The notes below the pieces were generated by a model. It did not search any database. It was not told the origin of the DNA and saw only the letters and a program-made list of their open reading frames with translations. Both the position numbers and the translations under genes were made by a program. From Platanthera guangdongensis (Eukaryota; Streptophyta; Magnoliopsida; Asparagales; Orchidaceae), in assembly GCA_039583875.1 (NCBI GenBank), contig CM077161.1, positions 60,889,885-60,953,884 on the forward strand: a stretch of 64,000 nucleotides of DNA, written 5' to 3'. Below are positions 44,472-56,241 of the stretch, one piece after another; the stretch's first letter is position 1; every line of letters begins with the position of its first letter.

Positions 44472-46144
44472 TGAAAGACAACTTAGGCAATTGATAATCT
44501 ACTGATAAAAATTATAAGTTAGGGGATAGACCTGATTACACTAGCGGGGGGGTGAATAAAGTAACTTAAAACATTTTGGCTATAAAAATTTATCATAGAA
44601 ATAAGTGATAATAGAGTACAAAAACAAATGCAAACTAAGCTAAACTACACAATCACATCACAGTAAAACAAAGAGAAAATGAACAACCAGACAACACAAG
44701 AATTTTATAGTGGTTCCTCAAACTGGGTACATCCACCACTCTTCTACCACCCTGGTAGGAATCCACTATTAGGTTTTTGATCAGGTGACTGCCACCACAA
44801 GATCTATTTACAGGGAGATCTCACAACCCTTTAAGCTTTTGATCCGGTGCCCAAAAACCAACAATAAACTTTTGAAGGGAGTTAATAAACCCTTTGTATA
44901 GGAGGCTGAGAGAGTTGATGGTGTCTTCTCTTTTCTCTATTCAACAGAAAAGACTTGTGGATTTCTGTTGTCAAAGCTCCTTCTGAAATAATGAATGGTT
45001 CAGAAAGCTTGGAGTCTTGCTTAGGGTGTAGGTCTTCAGCATTGTCTTGAAGAGATCCAGGAACTTTCTGACTGATTCAAAGTTGTTGTCCTTGAATATT
45101 CCTAGAGTAGAAGTAGAAGGAGATTCTTGATATTTTATGGTTGTTCTTCTTCAGTCTTCAGAAAGAACAAGGAGAAAATAGAATGTTTTCATCACAAAGA
45201 AGAAGCAGATATTCTTCAGTATATTTCTGTATCTCTTCTTTGTATATCATTGTCTGTCTTTTTTGATTTTCTTGCTTTCTTGTATCATCTCTATGTTGTT
45301 GTCTGAAAGAAAATTCTCTTATATATTCTGCTGTCAAATTCTCCTTTTTGAATTTTGAATTCCAAGCATTAATTGCTGACTAATTCTGTAGAATGAAACG
45401 GCTGAAAACTATTCTTTAATGAGTTTCCCCAATTGTCCCATTAAAATAAGCAAGTAATTAACCTTGATGAAGACCATAATTAATGCTGCTAATAACGGCT
45501 ATATTCAGAAGAATATTAGTATTAATTACTCAAGAAATCACTGCTAAATAATATAATAAATAAGGATAGAAATAAGTAAAACTTTTCAATCTGACTCGGG
45601 ACAGAAATCGTCGACCTCTGGGTAGAATTCGTCGACTGGAGTTCCAAGTTCGTCGAGCTGAGAAATCCTGTTCGTCAACCTGAGCTCAACGAACCTCAAT
45701 CTGGAAATATCTTTCCAATTCTGCACTCCAAGTTCGCCGAACAAAGAATCTGTCTTCATCAACCTGAGTTCAAAGAAAATAATATGAAAAGAATCTGTCA
45801 AAGATGAACTCCAGATTTCATCGAGCAGAGAATCCGTCTTGAGGAAGAAATAGTCAACCTGAGCTCGAATATCATCGAGCTCAACCCAGAGAAAGATTTC
45901 TGAGTTCGTCGATCTGGAATCGACGATCGTCGAGCTGAGTTTGAAGAATTTCGAACTAATAATTTTGAATTTTGAATTCTTCTAAGTCTTGAGTCTAATA
46001 AAGTCCTCTGCAGGCTGGTCCATGAAGATTGATACAAATGACTTGCCTAAACTCTAGGATTAACAGACATGATCCTGGCTATACAAGGTGGGTCAAACAT
46101 CCTAATTAGTGAACCTAGCCCAAATTCAAACTAGCGATCCAACA
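44472..46144 (-). repeat. Solo SIRE-like LTR with target-site duplication GAATG
   Basis: Plus-strand ends are TGAAAGACAAC and GATCCAACA; read on the minus strand TGTTGGATC...CTTTCA. It is flanked by GAATG at 44467-44471 and 46145-46149. It contains GGGGGGGTGAATA near the left end, the GTGGTTCCTCAAACTGGGTA block shared with 49518 and 63938, and a minus TATA (ATATATAAGAG, about plus 45331). A TCGTCGA word block (45597-45960) lies upstream of that TATA. This is a solo LTR left by LTR-LTR recombination. Confidence 0.85.
45597..45960. repeat. TCGTCGA word block in the solo LTR
   Basis: About ten degenerate copies of AGTTCGTCGAGCTGAG and related GTCGAC words at spacings of 20-45 bp, directly upstream (minus strand) of the LTR TATA. 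The block at 50410-51200 in the related LTR has the same words. Confidence 0.75.
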
Positions 46145-46149
46145 GAATG

Positions 46150-46328
46150 GGTGCTACACAACTTAGAATAAAAATTACACGGACCCACTTTCTAAACCAA
46201 AAATCAAAAAAAAAGAAATAAATAAAAAAAATGGTAAGCAACAAAAACAATAATAAAAATTAACAATCAAAATACTTCCTTTCAGAAAACTCACACGGTA
46301 GTATTCCCTGACAATGACGCAAAAAACT
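46150..46328 (-). other. Leader and decayed primer-binding site of the Tat-like element
   Basis: On the minus strand, after the LTR end CTCATCA, is AGTTTTTTGCGTCATTGTCA, resembling the Tat-type primer-binding site (TGGCGCCGTTGCCGGGGA) with changes. The rest is AT-rich. Confidence 0.6.
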
Positions 46329-48051
46329 TGATGAGCTTACGACAAGTGTACCGCTCGCATAAGTAATATAAAATTGGGAGGTTTTCCCAAGTATCGAATA
46401 TCTCAAGGAACAACGCAAGGTGGATTTGTCTTTCAAGGAGGACTTGAGATTGAAGTCCTTAGGGTGAGGTCACTAAGGGGTTTGGTTTTAGAAGTAAGAA
46501 AATAAAAGCTAATTAAATCTACTCCTATGCAGGCCGTTATGCGCTGCTTCGCTTGGCAGAATGGAGGAAAATACAGGCGTAGGAAGTGAATAGAATGGCG
46601 GATTGAGGGTTGCAAACACCTCGTCGCAATGCGCGCCTCTAGCAATCGCTAGAGCGGCATAACCAACTTTGGCGATGTCGAAAATATAGACGCTGCACAA
46701 GCAACTAAAGCATTAAAACGATAAAGATTCACATATACATGAAACTTATAATGCTTAGAAATAAAGTGCCACATCAACTACATATAAAGACTTAACCACG
46801 CATATACAGCAATAAAGCAAGAATAAGTCAAGAAATCGACCGAATCTAAAGTCTCGTCAAGGAGTCGTAGAAGGAATCGTCGGGTTGTCAGCCTACATCC
46901 AAGCTCGGTCCTCAACTATGTCCGAGGTAGAGAAGGCTTTCACTACCCTCCAATGGACTCGTCATCTTCATGTCATGATCCGGAAGAAGGTTACAAGATT
47001 CCCTTTGCTTGATGGATACAGCGTCAAAACCTGCAATATATCTAGAAAGTGAAGGAGCAGGCCGAGAGCAAGCACCGGCGAGAGGTAAGCTTCGCGAGCA
47101 TGGTCAGAGTTTCTCTCCTTAGTGGAAGATGAAGGACAGAGGACAAAGGGCGGAGTTTTTCCCTAAAATGGCGACAAGAATGGCAGAAAAGCGGAACCTC
47201 TTGGTTGGAAGAAAACCTGTGCTTAAATAGAAGCCGGTCAGAAAAATGGTCACGCACAGTTTGGCGCACGATCATGCATTAACCGTGTGTTATTCAGGCA
47301 CAGAAAATAGCCTGCAAGGAAAACGCGTTGACCCGTGTATTTTACTTATGCGCGGCCGCAAATGCCCGTGTGTGAAGGAAAACGCACATGTAACCACAGA
47401 GCGCTGGAAAGCAAGATAACAAAGTGGAACCGTGTGTTTTACTCACACACGGGCGCATATGCCCGTGCATGAAGGAACATGCATGATTAACCCCATAGAG
47501 CTGGAAATCCCGGTAAGTAGATGGAACCATGCGGTTTAATCGCGCTCGGGAACTTCTGCCCGTGCGTGAACAAATCACATGATTAACCACAGAGCACAGG
47601 AATTCCGAGAATAATATGCAGACCGCGTGATTCCTTCTCGCACGGTTTGGCCAAAACCGTACTGGAACAAAACGCACGGGTAACCACAAATGTCCCCAGG
47701 ATTATTGTGTATAACACGCGATTACACTAAAATAGTGCGCGAAGAATTTCGCACAGCCGTGCATTTTACACAGGAACTGGAATTGTTATTCCGAACATCT
47801 AGACCACCTGCACAACAATAAATCCATCCAAACAATCATATAAGTCAGAACAAACAAGAGCGAGGAGCTCAAAGAACTTTCCCTCGACACAAGAGTGCGC
47901 AATTGCACACCACATTGGGCCAAAACAATGCACTATTGGCTAAGTGAAGACCTAAATAAAAAATATGAATTTTCCAACTGAAAATGTAGTGCACAAGCAT
48001 GATAATAAGCCTAGATGAGTCCGAAAAACCATATATAAATCGGGTTCATCA
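46329..48051 (-). repeat. 5' LTR of the minus-strand Tat-like element (1723 bp)
   Basis: On the minus strand it starts TGATGAACCC and ends GCTCATCA, with matching terminal TGATGA/TCATCA. It shares its U3 start and U5 with 11737-13283. The minus-strand TATA-like TATTTAAGC is at plus 47220-47229. U3 contains a dyad array (47235-47770) whose words differ from those in the related LTR. Confidence 0.8.
47235..47770. repeat. Array of CACACGGGCGCATATGCCCGTGC-like dyads
   Basis: Words such as ACACGGGCGCATATGCCCGT and AACCGTGTG/CACACGG recur with 80-90 bp spacing, interspersed with AACCACAGAGC. They occupy the same U3 slot as 12009-12335. Confidence 0.75.
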
Positions 48052-49300
48052 CTTGTTAGTTGTGGCTCCATTGAGACCACCTGCGAATTTCTTAACTATG
48101 TACTTTTTCTGCCCATGAGATAAAGTGTGATTGAACCAACAGTCCACGGCAAAGTGTCCAATTCTTCTACAATACCAACACTCATATTTATTGTACCTCC
48201 TCTTTGGAGGAACAAAAAAAACTTGATGCTGACATTCCTTAGGATTGGAATCAGCAAACTTGACAGTTATATTTTGACTGGGAGCATAATGATAGTTTGT
48301 CTCTCAGTCACAATAGTCCTCCTTTGAGCAAGCACATTAGGAATAGCTTTCCTATTCACATATGAGTTTGGTCCAATTGGTCTTGACTTCTGGGTTTCTT
48401 TTCCCTTAATCTGAAACATAGGTTATGGCATGACTAGACCCTTTGGTCCTATCAGCTTTTTTTCTTTCCTTCTCTTAGGTTTAACATAACCAAGTCCACT
48501 TCCAGGAGTTCCTGAGAAGGTATCTATAATGGGAAGCACAATCTTAGGTTTAAAAAATAGCTGAACAATTCTTTTCTCATTCAGGAGTTAGAGTTCTAAC
48601 TCCTGAATGGTTACATCCCTTTGTTTTAGAAACAAGATTTGATCATCAATGATATTAGCCAGCTTAGCCAACTTTGAACTTTGAAGACCAACCTTTTGAG
48701 TAGACATCTCATTATGGTACTTTATACCTCTTAATGATGTTATCTCAATGGCTTGTTCTTTGACAAGCTTCTTGTTATTTACAAGAGCTTCCAATAGTTT
48801 TCCAAATTTATCTGTGAGCTGCTGCAGTTCAGTCTCAGAGTTGGACTTATATGAATCAAACTATGAGACACATGAGTATAACTCATCCTCAGTCTCATAA
48901 ACAGAAGTTTTAGAACAATTAGAATTATCATAGATTACCTGAGTATCCTGACAGTCAAGAATTTCTGTTTCAAGATCATCAGATAGTGCCATCAAATTAA
49001 CCTCCATATCATCTTTAGAATCACCATGGAGTGATGAAGTTGTGGAGTTATTACCCTTGTATATGGTCTCTCTGATGAAATCACCTTCATAGGTGAATAG
49101 TCCAATATGACCATGTTCTTCTTCTCATTCAGTTGAATCAGTATCATTATCAGATAAGATATTTGGCTTATTTGCATTTAACACTTTTTTGATCACTTGT
49201 CTTTATAGAACTTCTTTTCATTTGACTTTTGTTCTCCTTTCTTTTTACTGGACAGTCAGCAATGACATGTCCATGCCTGTTACAACAATAGTAAATAATG
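48052..49300 (-). pseudogene. gag: C-terminal part of SIRE-like gag
   Basis: Begins on the minus strand with a zinc knuckle CCNRHGHVIADC near 49270. It continues through an acidic, Ser/Asp-rich stretch to a coiled-coil segment (48588-48794, with KLVKEQAIEITSLRG). A second knuckle CWYCRRIGHFAVDC follows near 48190-48150. Two knuckles flanking a coiled coil is the plan of SIRE-type gag. Several frameshifts and stops break it. It joins 56242 once the inserted LTR and one target copy are removed. Confidence 0.78.
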
Positions 49301-50409
49301 TGAAAGTAAGGGTTAGATCTGAAATACTCTAGAGGGGGGTGAATAGAGTATCTTGAAAACTTAAAAAACTTTTTGCTGTAAATAAAAACAGACATAAGAT
49401 AAATTAATCTAGCACTTATCATATGCACAGCAAAACCAAATATCACAAACACAGCAACCTAGCTAGCACAGCCACAGCAAGTATAAAAGAAAAAGTGCAA
49501 CCCGACAACACAAGAATTTTATAGTGGTTCCCCAAACTTGAGTACATCCACTCTTCTACCACCCTGGTAGGAATCCACTCAGGTTTTTGATCAGGTGACT
49601 GCCACCAATGAGCTTTTGATCAGGTGCTCAAAAACCAACCCAAGTCTTTTGATCAGGAGACTTGCAACCAAGAATAACTTTTGAAGGGAGTTAAAGAACC
49701 CTTTTAACAGTGGGGTGAGAGAGTGATTATGTCATCTCTTTCTCAAAATACAACTGAGAAGACTTTAGTGGATATATGATGTTAGCAAAAGCTCCCCCTG
49801 AGATATTGAACTCAAGAAGAATTGAGCCTTGCTGTACGGTGAGTAGACCTTCAAAATTTCAGCCTTGACCAGCAGGTATCCAAGAACTTCATTGACAGAT
49901 ATAATATTTGTTGTCCTCTGAAGAATCCTGAGATGAAGAAAGAAGAAGACTCTTGATTTTTGATTGATGTTATTCTTCTTCTTCATCTTGCTGTTCTTTC
50001 TCTGGTCTAGGGCTTCTGATTTCTCTGTTGTGTTATTGTCATGTGTATTCTGTTGTTCTATGTGTTCAGATGAGAAGGAAGAAGAAAAACTCTATGCAAT
50101 GTTGTTGTGTGTATTCGTTTGTATTGTTCTTCTTCTTCTAAAGGATGAGAAAATCCTTTTTATATTTCTGTGTAATCTTCCTTCTGAATTTTGAATTTCT
50201 TCCTTCATTCAATGCTGACGGCCTGGAGAATATTTGCATTAATTGATTTCCCCAACTATCCCATTGAAAAATGGCAAGCAATAATCCTGATGAAGTCCAT
50301 AATCAATGTTGCGTCTAACAGTAATATTCAAAGAATGTTAAGAATTGATTACTCAGGAATTATCGCAATAAACTAAGGGACAGAGGGAGGGAAAATATCC
50401 AAGTCTGGA

Positions 50410-51200
50410 ACTTTACAGAAATCGTTGAACAGAGAACAGAATTCGTTGACCTGGGTCCAGAGTTCGTTGAGCGGAGAAGTCATGTTCATCGACTAGATAA
50501 CAGTTGTTCGTCGAGCTGAGATCCAAGATCGTCGACCTGAGAATAGATAACTGCTTTCTCTGGAACTTCGCTAATTCTGTGCACCAAGATTGTCGAGCTG
50601 AGAATTTAAGTTCATCGACTAGTGTTCAAAGTAATGGTTCTTGGACTTTAGAACACTGAAGTAGAGTGTCCAGATATCGTGAACTTGAGAACTAGGTTCG
50701 TCAACCTGAGAACTATTTTCATCGAGCTGAGAACTACTAACTGCTACTTGATAAAACTCGTCAGGATTGTGATCTAAGTTCGTCGAACTGAGAACATGAA
50801 TTCGTCGACTGGAGCATGATTCTAGACATAGAATATTTAAGTATTTCTGGTCTTAAAATGTTGAAGTAGATGATACTGAAATCGTCGACCTAAGATCCAA
50901 GTTCGTCGAGCTGATATTCTAACTTCGTCAACTGGAGTTTAGTGAGAAGAATTCTGGACTTGGAATGTTGGAAGTATAGTGTCCATAGATCGTCGACTTG
51001 AGTACCAAGTTCGTCGAGCTGATATTCTAACTTCGTTGACTGGAGTTTAGTGAGAAGAATTCTGCACTTGGAATGTTGGAAGTATAATGTCCATAGATCG
51101 TCGACTTGAGTACCAAGTTCGTCGAGCTCAGCTCGGAGAGTTGTTTCTAAGTTCGTCGAGCTGAGCACGCCTTTAGTCGACCTGAGTTCGACGAACGTCG
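50410..51200. repeat. TCGTCGA word block of the solo LTR
   Basis: More than twenty copies of AAGTTCGTCGAGCTGAG, ATCGTCGACCTGAG and relatives. Around 50930-51120 a unit of about 115 bp is duplicated in tandem. The block lies upstream of the minus-strand TATA. Confidence 0.8.
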
Positions 51201-51290
51201 AACTCATTTTCTGAGTCTTTGAAATCTCTCTAAGTCTTGAGCCTTTTGTAGTCTGTTGATGGCTGGTCCATGCAGTGTTGAATCTAAGGA

Positions 51291-51671
51291 TGTTGAAGTT
51301 GGTGACCGGGCGGTATGGCGGTCTGTCTTGGCGGGTTGAAGACCGCGCGGTCTGGCGGTTTGTCTCAGTCGGCTTGGAGACCGGGCGGTCTGGCGGTCTT
51401 CCCTGGCAGTCTCTCTTCCTCTATGGTGGTAGCCGTGCGGTTAGCCCTGCTGTCTAACCGCGCGGCTTGTGCGGTTTGTTTTGTATAGTCCGCTTGTCCT
51501 GTAAATTATAGTCCCACATCTCTTATTTGTATTCTCTCATCTCTCCTTCATTCTATATAAAGGAGGGCATACCTTTGTAATAGATGCCTTTTTTGGATAA
51601 TAAAATTTCAATTATTCAAAAGTTTATTCGCTTGTTCTCTACTTTTCGCTTCTTTTCTCTACTTTCTAACA
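51291..51671 (+). repeat. 5' LTR of the copia element
   Basis: TGTTGAAGTT...TTTCTAACA. U3 (51300-51480) is packed with GACCGCGCGGTC, GACCGGGCGGTCTGGCGGTC and similar words. The TATA box TATATAAAGG is at 51554-51563, and an AATAAAA polyadenylation-type signal lies near 51599. Confidence 0.93.
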
Positions 51672-51683
51672 TGGTATCAGAGG
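51672..51683 (+). other. Primer-binding site of the copia element
   Basis: TGGTATCAGAGG immediately follows the LTR; initiator tRNA-Met type. Confidence 0.85.
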
Positions 51684-52531
51684 ACACGGTCATTTCCTCC
51701 TGATTCTGTGCGCCCTCTGTTGTTCGCGGCTTGTTTTCAGCATTCTGCAACTTGCTTCGCGACTTGGCTTCTCTCTGTCCGCGCGGCTTGTTTCTATCCG
51801 CGCGGCTTGTTTCTGTCCGCTGCCCTGTTCGCGCGGCTTGCTTCTTCTTCTCTTCTCCTACTGATCTTTGTCGCGGCGACCTATTTCCTTGTCGCCGCGC
51901 TCCTTGCTCTTTCCTCCCGCTCCGACTTCCTAGTCGTTGCGGTCTGTCCCTATCCGCGTGTGTTGTCTCTCTACTCGCGGCTTGCTGCTGTGATCTGCCT
52001 GACCGTGCGGGTTGTCCCTTTCTCACCCGCATCTTGGTCGCGGTCACCAGCTCTTCTCCTCTCTTCTGTTCGCTCGGCCTTTTTAGTCCGCGCGACCTCT
52101 TCCCCGTTGTGCCTTTGCCCGCCTTCTCGCAGCTGCTGTGTTCTGCCTGACCGTGCGGGTTATTCCTTTCTTACCCGCATCTTGGTCGCGGTCACCTGCT
52201 CTTCTCTTCTCTTCTGTTCGCTCGGTCTTCTCAGTCCGCGCGACCTCTTCCCCGATGGACCTTTGCCTGTTTTTTTACTCCGCTTTCTTCTTGTTGCCTT
52301 CTAACCGCTCCTGCTTGCTAGTCGCCTCGGCCTCATCTTTGGCCGTGCGACTTGTTCTCCTCTGTTCGCCCGACTTTTTCAGGTCGTGCGACTTCTTTCC
52401 CTCTGCTTTGCTCGGCTTCTTGGAAGCGGCCTTTCTAGCCGCCCGACCTATTTTCTGGTCGCCCGGCTTGGTGCTCTCTTCTCTTCTCGCGGCTTGTTCT
52501 TCTCGTAGCGGTTTGCTACTCTCTTACTTCC
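51684..52531 (+). repeat. Pyrimidine-rich leader in place of gag, with a 148-bp duplication
   Basis: C/T-rich sequence with recurring GCGCGGCTTG and GTCGCGGCGACC words. 51995-52142 is repeated at 52143-52290 with few changes. Its long open frames (51708-52304, 52138-52584) are hydrophobic low-complexity translations without zinc knuckle or gag motifs. Confidence 0.75.
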
Positions 52532-55500
52532 ATGGCTTTCCTCTCCTCCAGCCCGTCAGCCTCCGTGGTCACCTCTTCTGGTAGTGCTCATGTTGTGACT
52601 CGCGGACGATGGCTCATCGACTCTGGTGCAACAAGTCATATGACAGGCAACCCTCAATTTTTCTCTCTTCTTGACACACAGGCTCAGTTGCCCCCAGTCA
52701 TTGTCGCTGATGGATCTCCCTCCCCGGTCCATGGGACGGGCATGGTTCAAGTCACTCCGTCTCTCTGCTTGGCTGATACCCTCTATGTGCCCAAGTTTCC
52801 GTGTAATTTATTATCGGTTACTTCTTTATGCAAGCAACTACAGTGTTCTGTCACATTCACCCCTACCTCTTGTGCTTTTCAGGATCCGGACTCCCAACGG
52901 ACGATTGCTACCGGGACTGAGAGTGGTGGCCTCTACTTCCTTGACAATGTTTCTGCTCTATCCGTCTTCTCCTCCTCCTCTACAGATCTTCTCCAATGGC
53001 ATCTTCGCCTTGGTCATACTCCTCCCCGCATTCTACGACAACTCCTGCCGCACCTCCCTCCTCATCATCCTCCTCTAAACTGTGATGCATGTCAACTTGG
53101 CAAACATCACCGCTCCTCCTTCCCACCAATGCAGCGTCGGGGCTCCTCCCATCCGTTCGACCTCGTTCACTCTGACATATGGGGTCCCGCTCCTACCCTC
53201 ACCATCGGTCGGGGCAGTTCCTATTTTGTCACCTTCATTGATGATTTCTCTCGATCTACGTGGGTATATCTTCTTAAAGATCGCTCCGAGTTATTCTCTG
53301 TTTGGACCTCCTTTTATTCGATGGTTAAAACTCAGTTCGCTACATCTATTAAAATCCTTCGTTCTGACAATGCTCAGGAGTATCTTAGCCACGACTTCTC
53401 CTCCTTTTGCACTCACCATGGTATTATTCGTCAAACCAGCTGTGTCTACACTTCCCAACAAAATGGGGTGGCGGAACGCAAAAACCGTCACCTCCTTGAT
53501 GTCGCTCGCACTATGATGAATCAAATGCATGTTCCTCGCTCCTATTGGGGCTATGCTGTCCTTCTCTCCTGCTATCTCATCAATCGCCTTCCCTCCACCG
53601 TTCTCCACGGTGCTACCCCCTTCTCCATTCTTTATCCGGACAAGGATCCCTTTCCTCTTCCTCTACACATCTTTGGGTGCACCGCTTTTGTGCACTCTCC
53701 CGCTGCCACCAGTGATAAACTCTCACCCCGTGCCACCAAATGTGTCTTTCTGGGCTATTCTCCCACTCAGAAAGGCTATTGTTGCTTTGACCCTGTTACC
53801 CGCAAGCAATTTGTCTCTGCGGATGTCACCTTCTTTGCAAATGCCTCTTACTTCTCTCCCGCTTCCTCTTCTCCTCCTCCTGCTCCTCCTTCTCATACCA
53901 ACCCATCCCTTCCCTCTGCTCCCACTGAGGTTCCGTCCTCTCCACCCACTCCACCGCCTTCCCCATCCTCCTCATCTCCACCCTCTACTCCGCTTTCTCC
54001 CTCCACTCCGCTGCCATCTCTCTCTACTCCCGGGCCAGCTCTCTCCACCACGGATACTCCGGATACTGAGGCACCTGCTGACCTGGATCTCCCGATTGCT
54101 CTTCGCAAAGGGGTTCGGGCTTGTACCCACCATACTCTTGCTGCGGTTGTTTCCTACTATCGCCTTACCCCTGCTCGCCGAGCCTTTGCCCTGGCTATCT
54201 CGGCAACTACCACCCCCCGTTCCTACCAGGAGGCCCTTACTATTCCTCACTGGAAAGTTGCCATGGATGAGGAGATTGCTACTCTCACTGAACGGGGTAC
54301 CTGGACCCTTGTTCCGCCTCCTTTCGGCACCGATGTTGTTGGTTGTCGCTGGGTCTTCGTGGTGAAGTTTCTCCCGGATGGCAGTGTGGATCGTTATAAG
54401 GCTCGCCTGGTTGCCAAGGGTTTTACCCAAACTTATGGGGTTGATTACTTTGACACTTTCTCGCCCGTGGCTCGCCTCAGCACTATTCGGGTTCTTCTCT
54501 CTGTAGCTGTCAACAGGGATTGGCCTATCTCGCAGCTAGATGTTAAGAATGCCTTCCTCTATGGAGATCTGTAGGAAGCTGTTTACATGGAGCAACCTCC
54601 TAGGTATGTTGCTCAGGGGGAGACACGGGTATGCCGGCTAAAGAAGGCTATCTATGGCCTCAAGCAGAGTCCACGTGCCTGGTTTGACAAGTTCAGTGGC
54701 ATTGTTGCGGCCATTGGTTTTACACGAAGCTCAGCAGATCACTCCTTGTTTGTTCGGAAAACCGCCTCTGGTCTTGTTGTTCTTGCGGTTTATGTTGATG
54801 ACATTCTTCTTACTGGCGATGACCAGGATGGGATACTGATGACCAAGAAACACCTTCGTCAACATCTGGTTACAAAGGATATGGGCTCCCGAAATACTTT
54901 CTGGGGATTGAAATCTCTAGAAAGCCCAACTCCATGGTCCTTTCACAACGGAAGTATGCTCTTGATCTTTTAAAGGATGCAGGACTCACTGGTGCTAAAC
55001 CTGCACGTTGTCCTATGGCTGCTGGAGAAGACAAAACTTGGACAGATGACTCACCTCTTCTCTCTGATCTTACGAGATACCGGCGTCTGGTGGGCAAGCT
55101 CATATATCTCACGGTAACCAGACCCGACATCTCCTATGCTGTTGGCAAGGTGAGCCAGTTCATGCAAGCTCCGAGGGAGTGTCATCTACAATCTGCTCTG
55201 AGGATATTAGAGTATATTAAAGCTGCTCCAGGGAAAGGACTCCTATTTCAGAAGAATGGTCACCTAAGGGTTGAAGCTTACTCTGATTCAAGCTATGCAG
55301 ATGACAAAGGGGACCGCAAATCGACTTCAGGTTTCTGCACATTTATTGGAGGCAATCTTGTGAGTTGGAAGAGCAAGAAACAGTCTGTCGCTTCCAGGTC
55401 TAGTGCAGAGGCTGAATATCGTAGCATGGCATCGACTACATGTGAGTTGAAGTGGTTGCGGGCTCTCATGCTTGACTTAGGAGAGGTTTACAACTATCCT

Positions 55501-55746
55501 CTTCCTATGTTCTGTGACAATAAGGTCGCGATACACATTTCCAAAAATCCGGTCTTTCATGAGAGAACAAAACACATAGAAGTCGACTGTCATTTTATTC
55601 GAGAAGAAATATTGAAGAAACAGATTTGCACTCCATTTGTCACGTCCGACAACGAGTTGGCAGACGTCTTCACCAAGCCAGTGTCCGCTTCCTTTTTCCA
55701 CATCTGTGACAAGCTGGGCATGATCGATATATATGCTCCAGCTTGA
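52532..55746 (+). pseudogene. pol: Copia pol (PR-IN-RT-RH) without gag
   Basis: Starts at ATG 52532 ([10 protein letters not shown]). The protease motif [13 protein letters not shown] follows about 27 residues later. Then come the integrase HHCC finger ([14 protein letters not shown]), D,D,E core ([21 protein letters not shown]) and a Pro/Ser-rich linker (53860-54060). RT follows with [23 protein letters not shown] and active site YVDDILLTG near 54797. RNase H follows with SDSSYADDKGDRKST and ELADVFTKP, ending IYAPA. Defects: TAG at 54572-54574 right after YGDL, and a one-base deletion near 54883 (DMG/LPKYFLG). Otherwise the frame is well kept. Confidence 0.92.
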
Positions 55747-55753
55747 GGGGGAG
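55742..55753 (+). other. Polypurine tract of the copia element
   Basis: CTTGAGGGGGAG lies directly before the 3' LTR start and overlaps the pol stop. Confidence 0.85.
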
Positions 55754-56134
55754 TGTTGAAGTTGGTGACCGGGCGGTCTGGCGGTCTGTCTTGGCGGGTT
55801 GAAGACCGCGCGGTCTGGCGGTTTGTCTCAGTCAGCTTGGAGACCGGGCGGTCTGGCGGTCTTCCCTGGCAGTCTCTCTTCCTCTATGGTGGTAGCCGTG
55901 CGGTTAGCCCTGCTGTCTAACCGCGCGGCTTGTGCGGTTTGTTTTGTATAGTCCGCTTGTCCTGTAAATTATAGTCCCACATCTCTTATTTGTATTCTCT
56001 CATCTCTCCTCCATTCTATATAAAGGAGGGCATACCTTTGTAATAGATACCTTTTTTGGATAATAAAATTTCAATTATTCAAAAGTTTATTCGCTTGTTC
56101 TCTACTTTTTGCTTCTTTTCTCTACTTTCTAACA
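55754..56134 (+). repeat. 3' LTR of the copia element
   Basis: 381 bp, same boundaries as the 5' LTR, five substitutions by eye. TATA at 56017-56026. Confidence 0.94.
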
Positions 56135-56241
56135 AAGGACGTGGCCTATACTCTAGGACTCGTACATGACCCTAGCTATACATGTTGGATCAAACATCCT
56201 AGTTTAGTAAACCTAGCACAAATCCAACTAGGGATCCAATA

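Larger units (their letters stand above)
43848..48051 (-). mobile_element. 5' part of a minus-strand Tat-like element carrying a solo LTR
   Basis: 5' LTR 46329-48051, leader 46150-46328, then a solo LTR with target duplication (44467-46149), then internal sequence 44466-43848 cut by the tandem chromovirus. The LTR is related to 11737-13283. The element sits inside the SIRE-like gag that ends at 48052. Confidence 0.72.
51291..56134 (+). mobile_element. Gag-less Ty1/copia element (4844 bp) with duplication AAGGA
   Basis: Two 381-bp LTRs (51291-51671, 55754-56134) differ at five positions. The target duplication AAGGA is at 51286-51290 and 56135-56139. Domain order protease, integrase, RT, RNase H proves copia. 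No gag is present between the primer-binding site and protease. The insertion is inside the solo LTR 49301-56241. Confidence 0.95.
49301..56241 (-). repeat. Solo SIRE-like LTR with duplication TAATG, interrupted by a copia element
   Basis: Plus-strand ends TGAAAGTAAGG (49301) and GATCCAATA (56241), flanked by TAATG at 49296-49300 and 56242-56246. Without the inserted copia element it is about 2.1 kb. It shares the end blocks with 44472-46144 (CTAGGTTTAC.AAACTAGGATGTTTGATCCA-like block). Minus TATA TATAAAAAGG at about plus 50153-50162. The region 49471-50400 otherwise has only AT-rich LTR sequence. Confidence 0.88.

Noticed and set aside
51708..52304. Membrane-like 198-codon protein in the copia leader
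   Set aside because: Hydrophobicity arises from C/T-rich repeats; overlapping frames are equally open.
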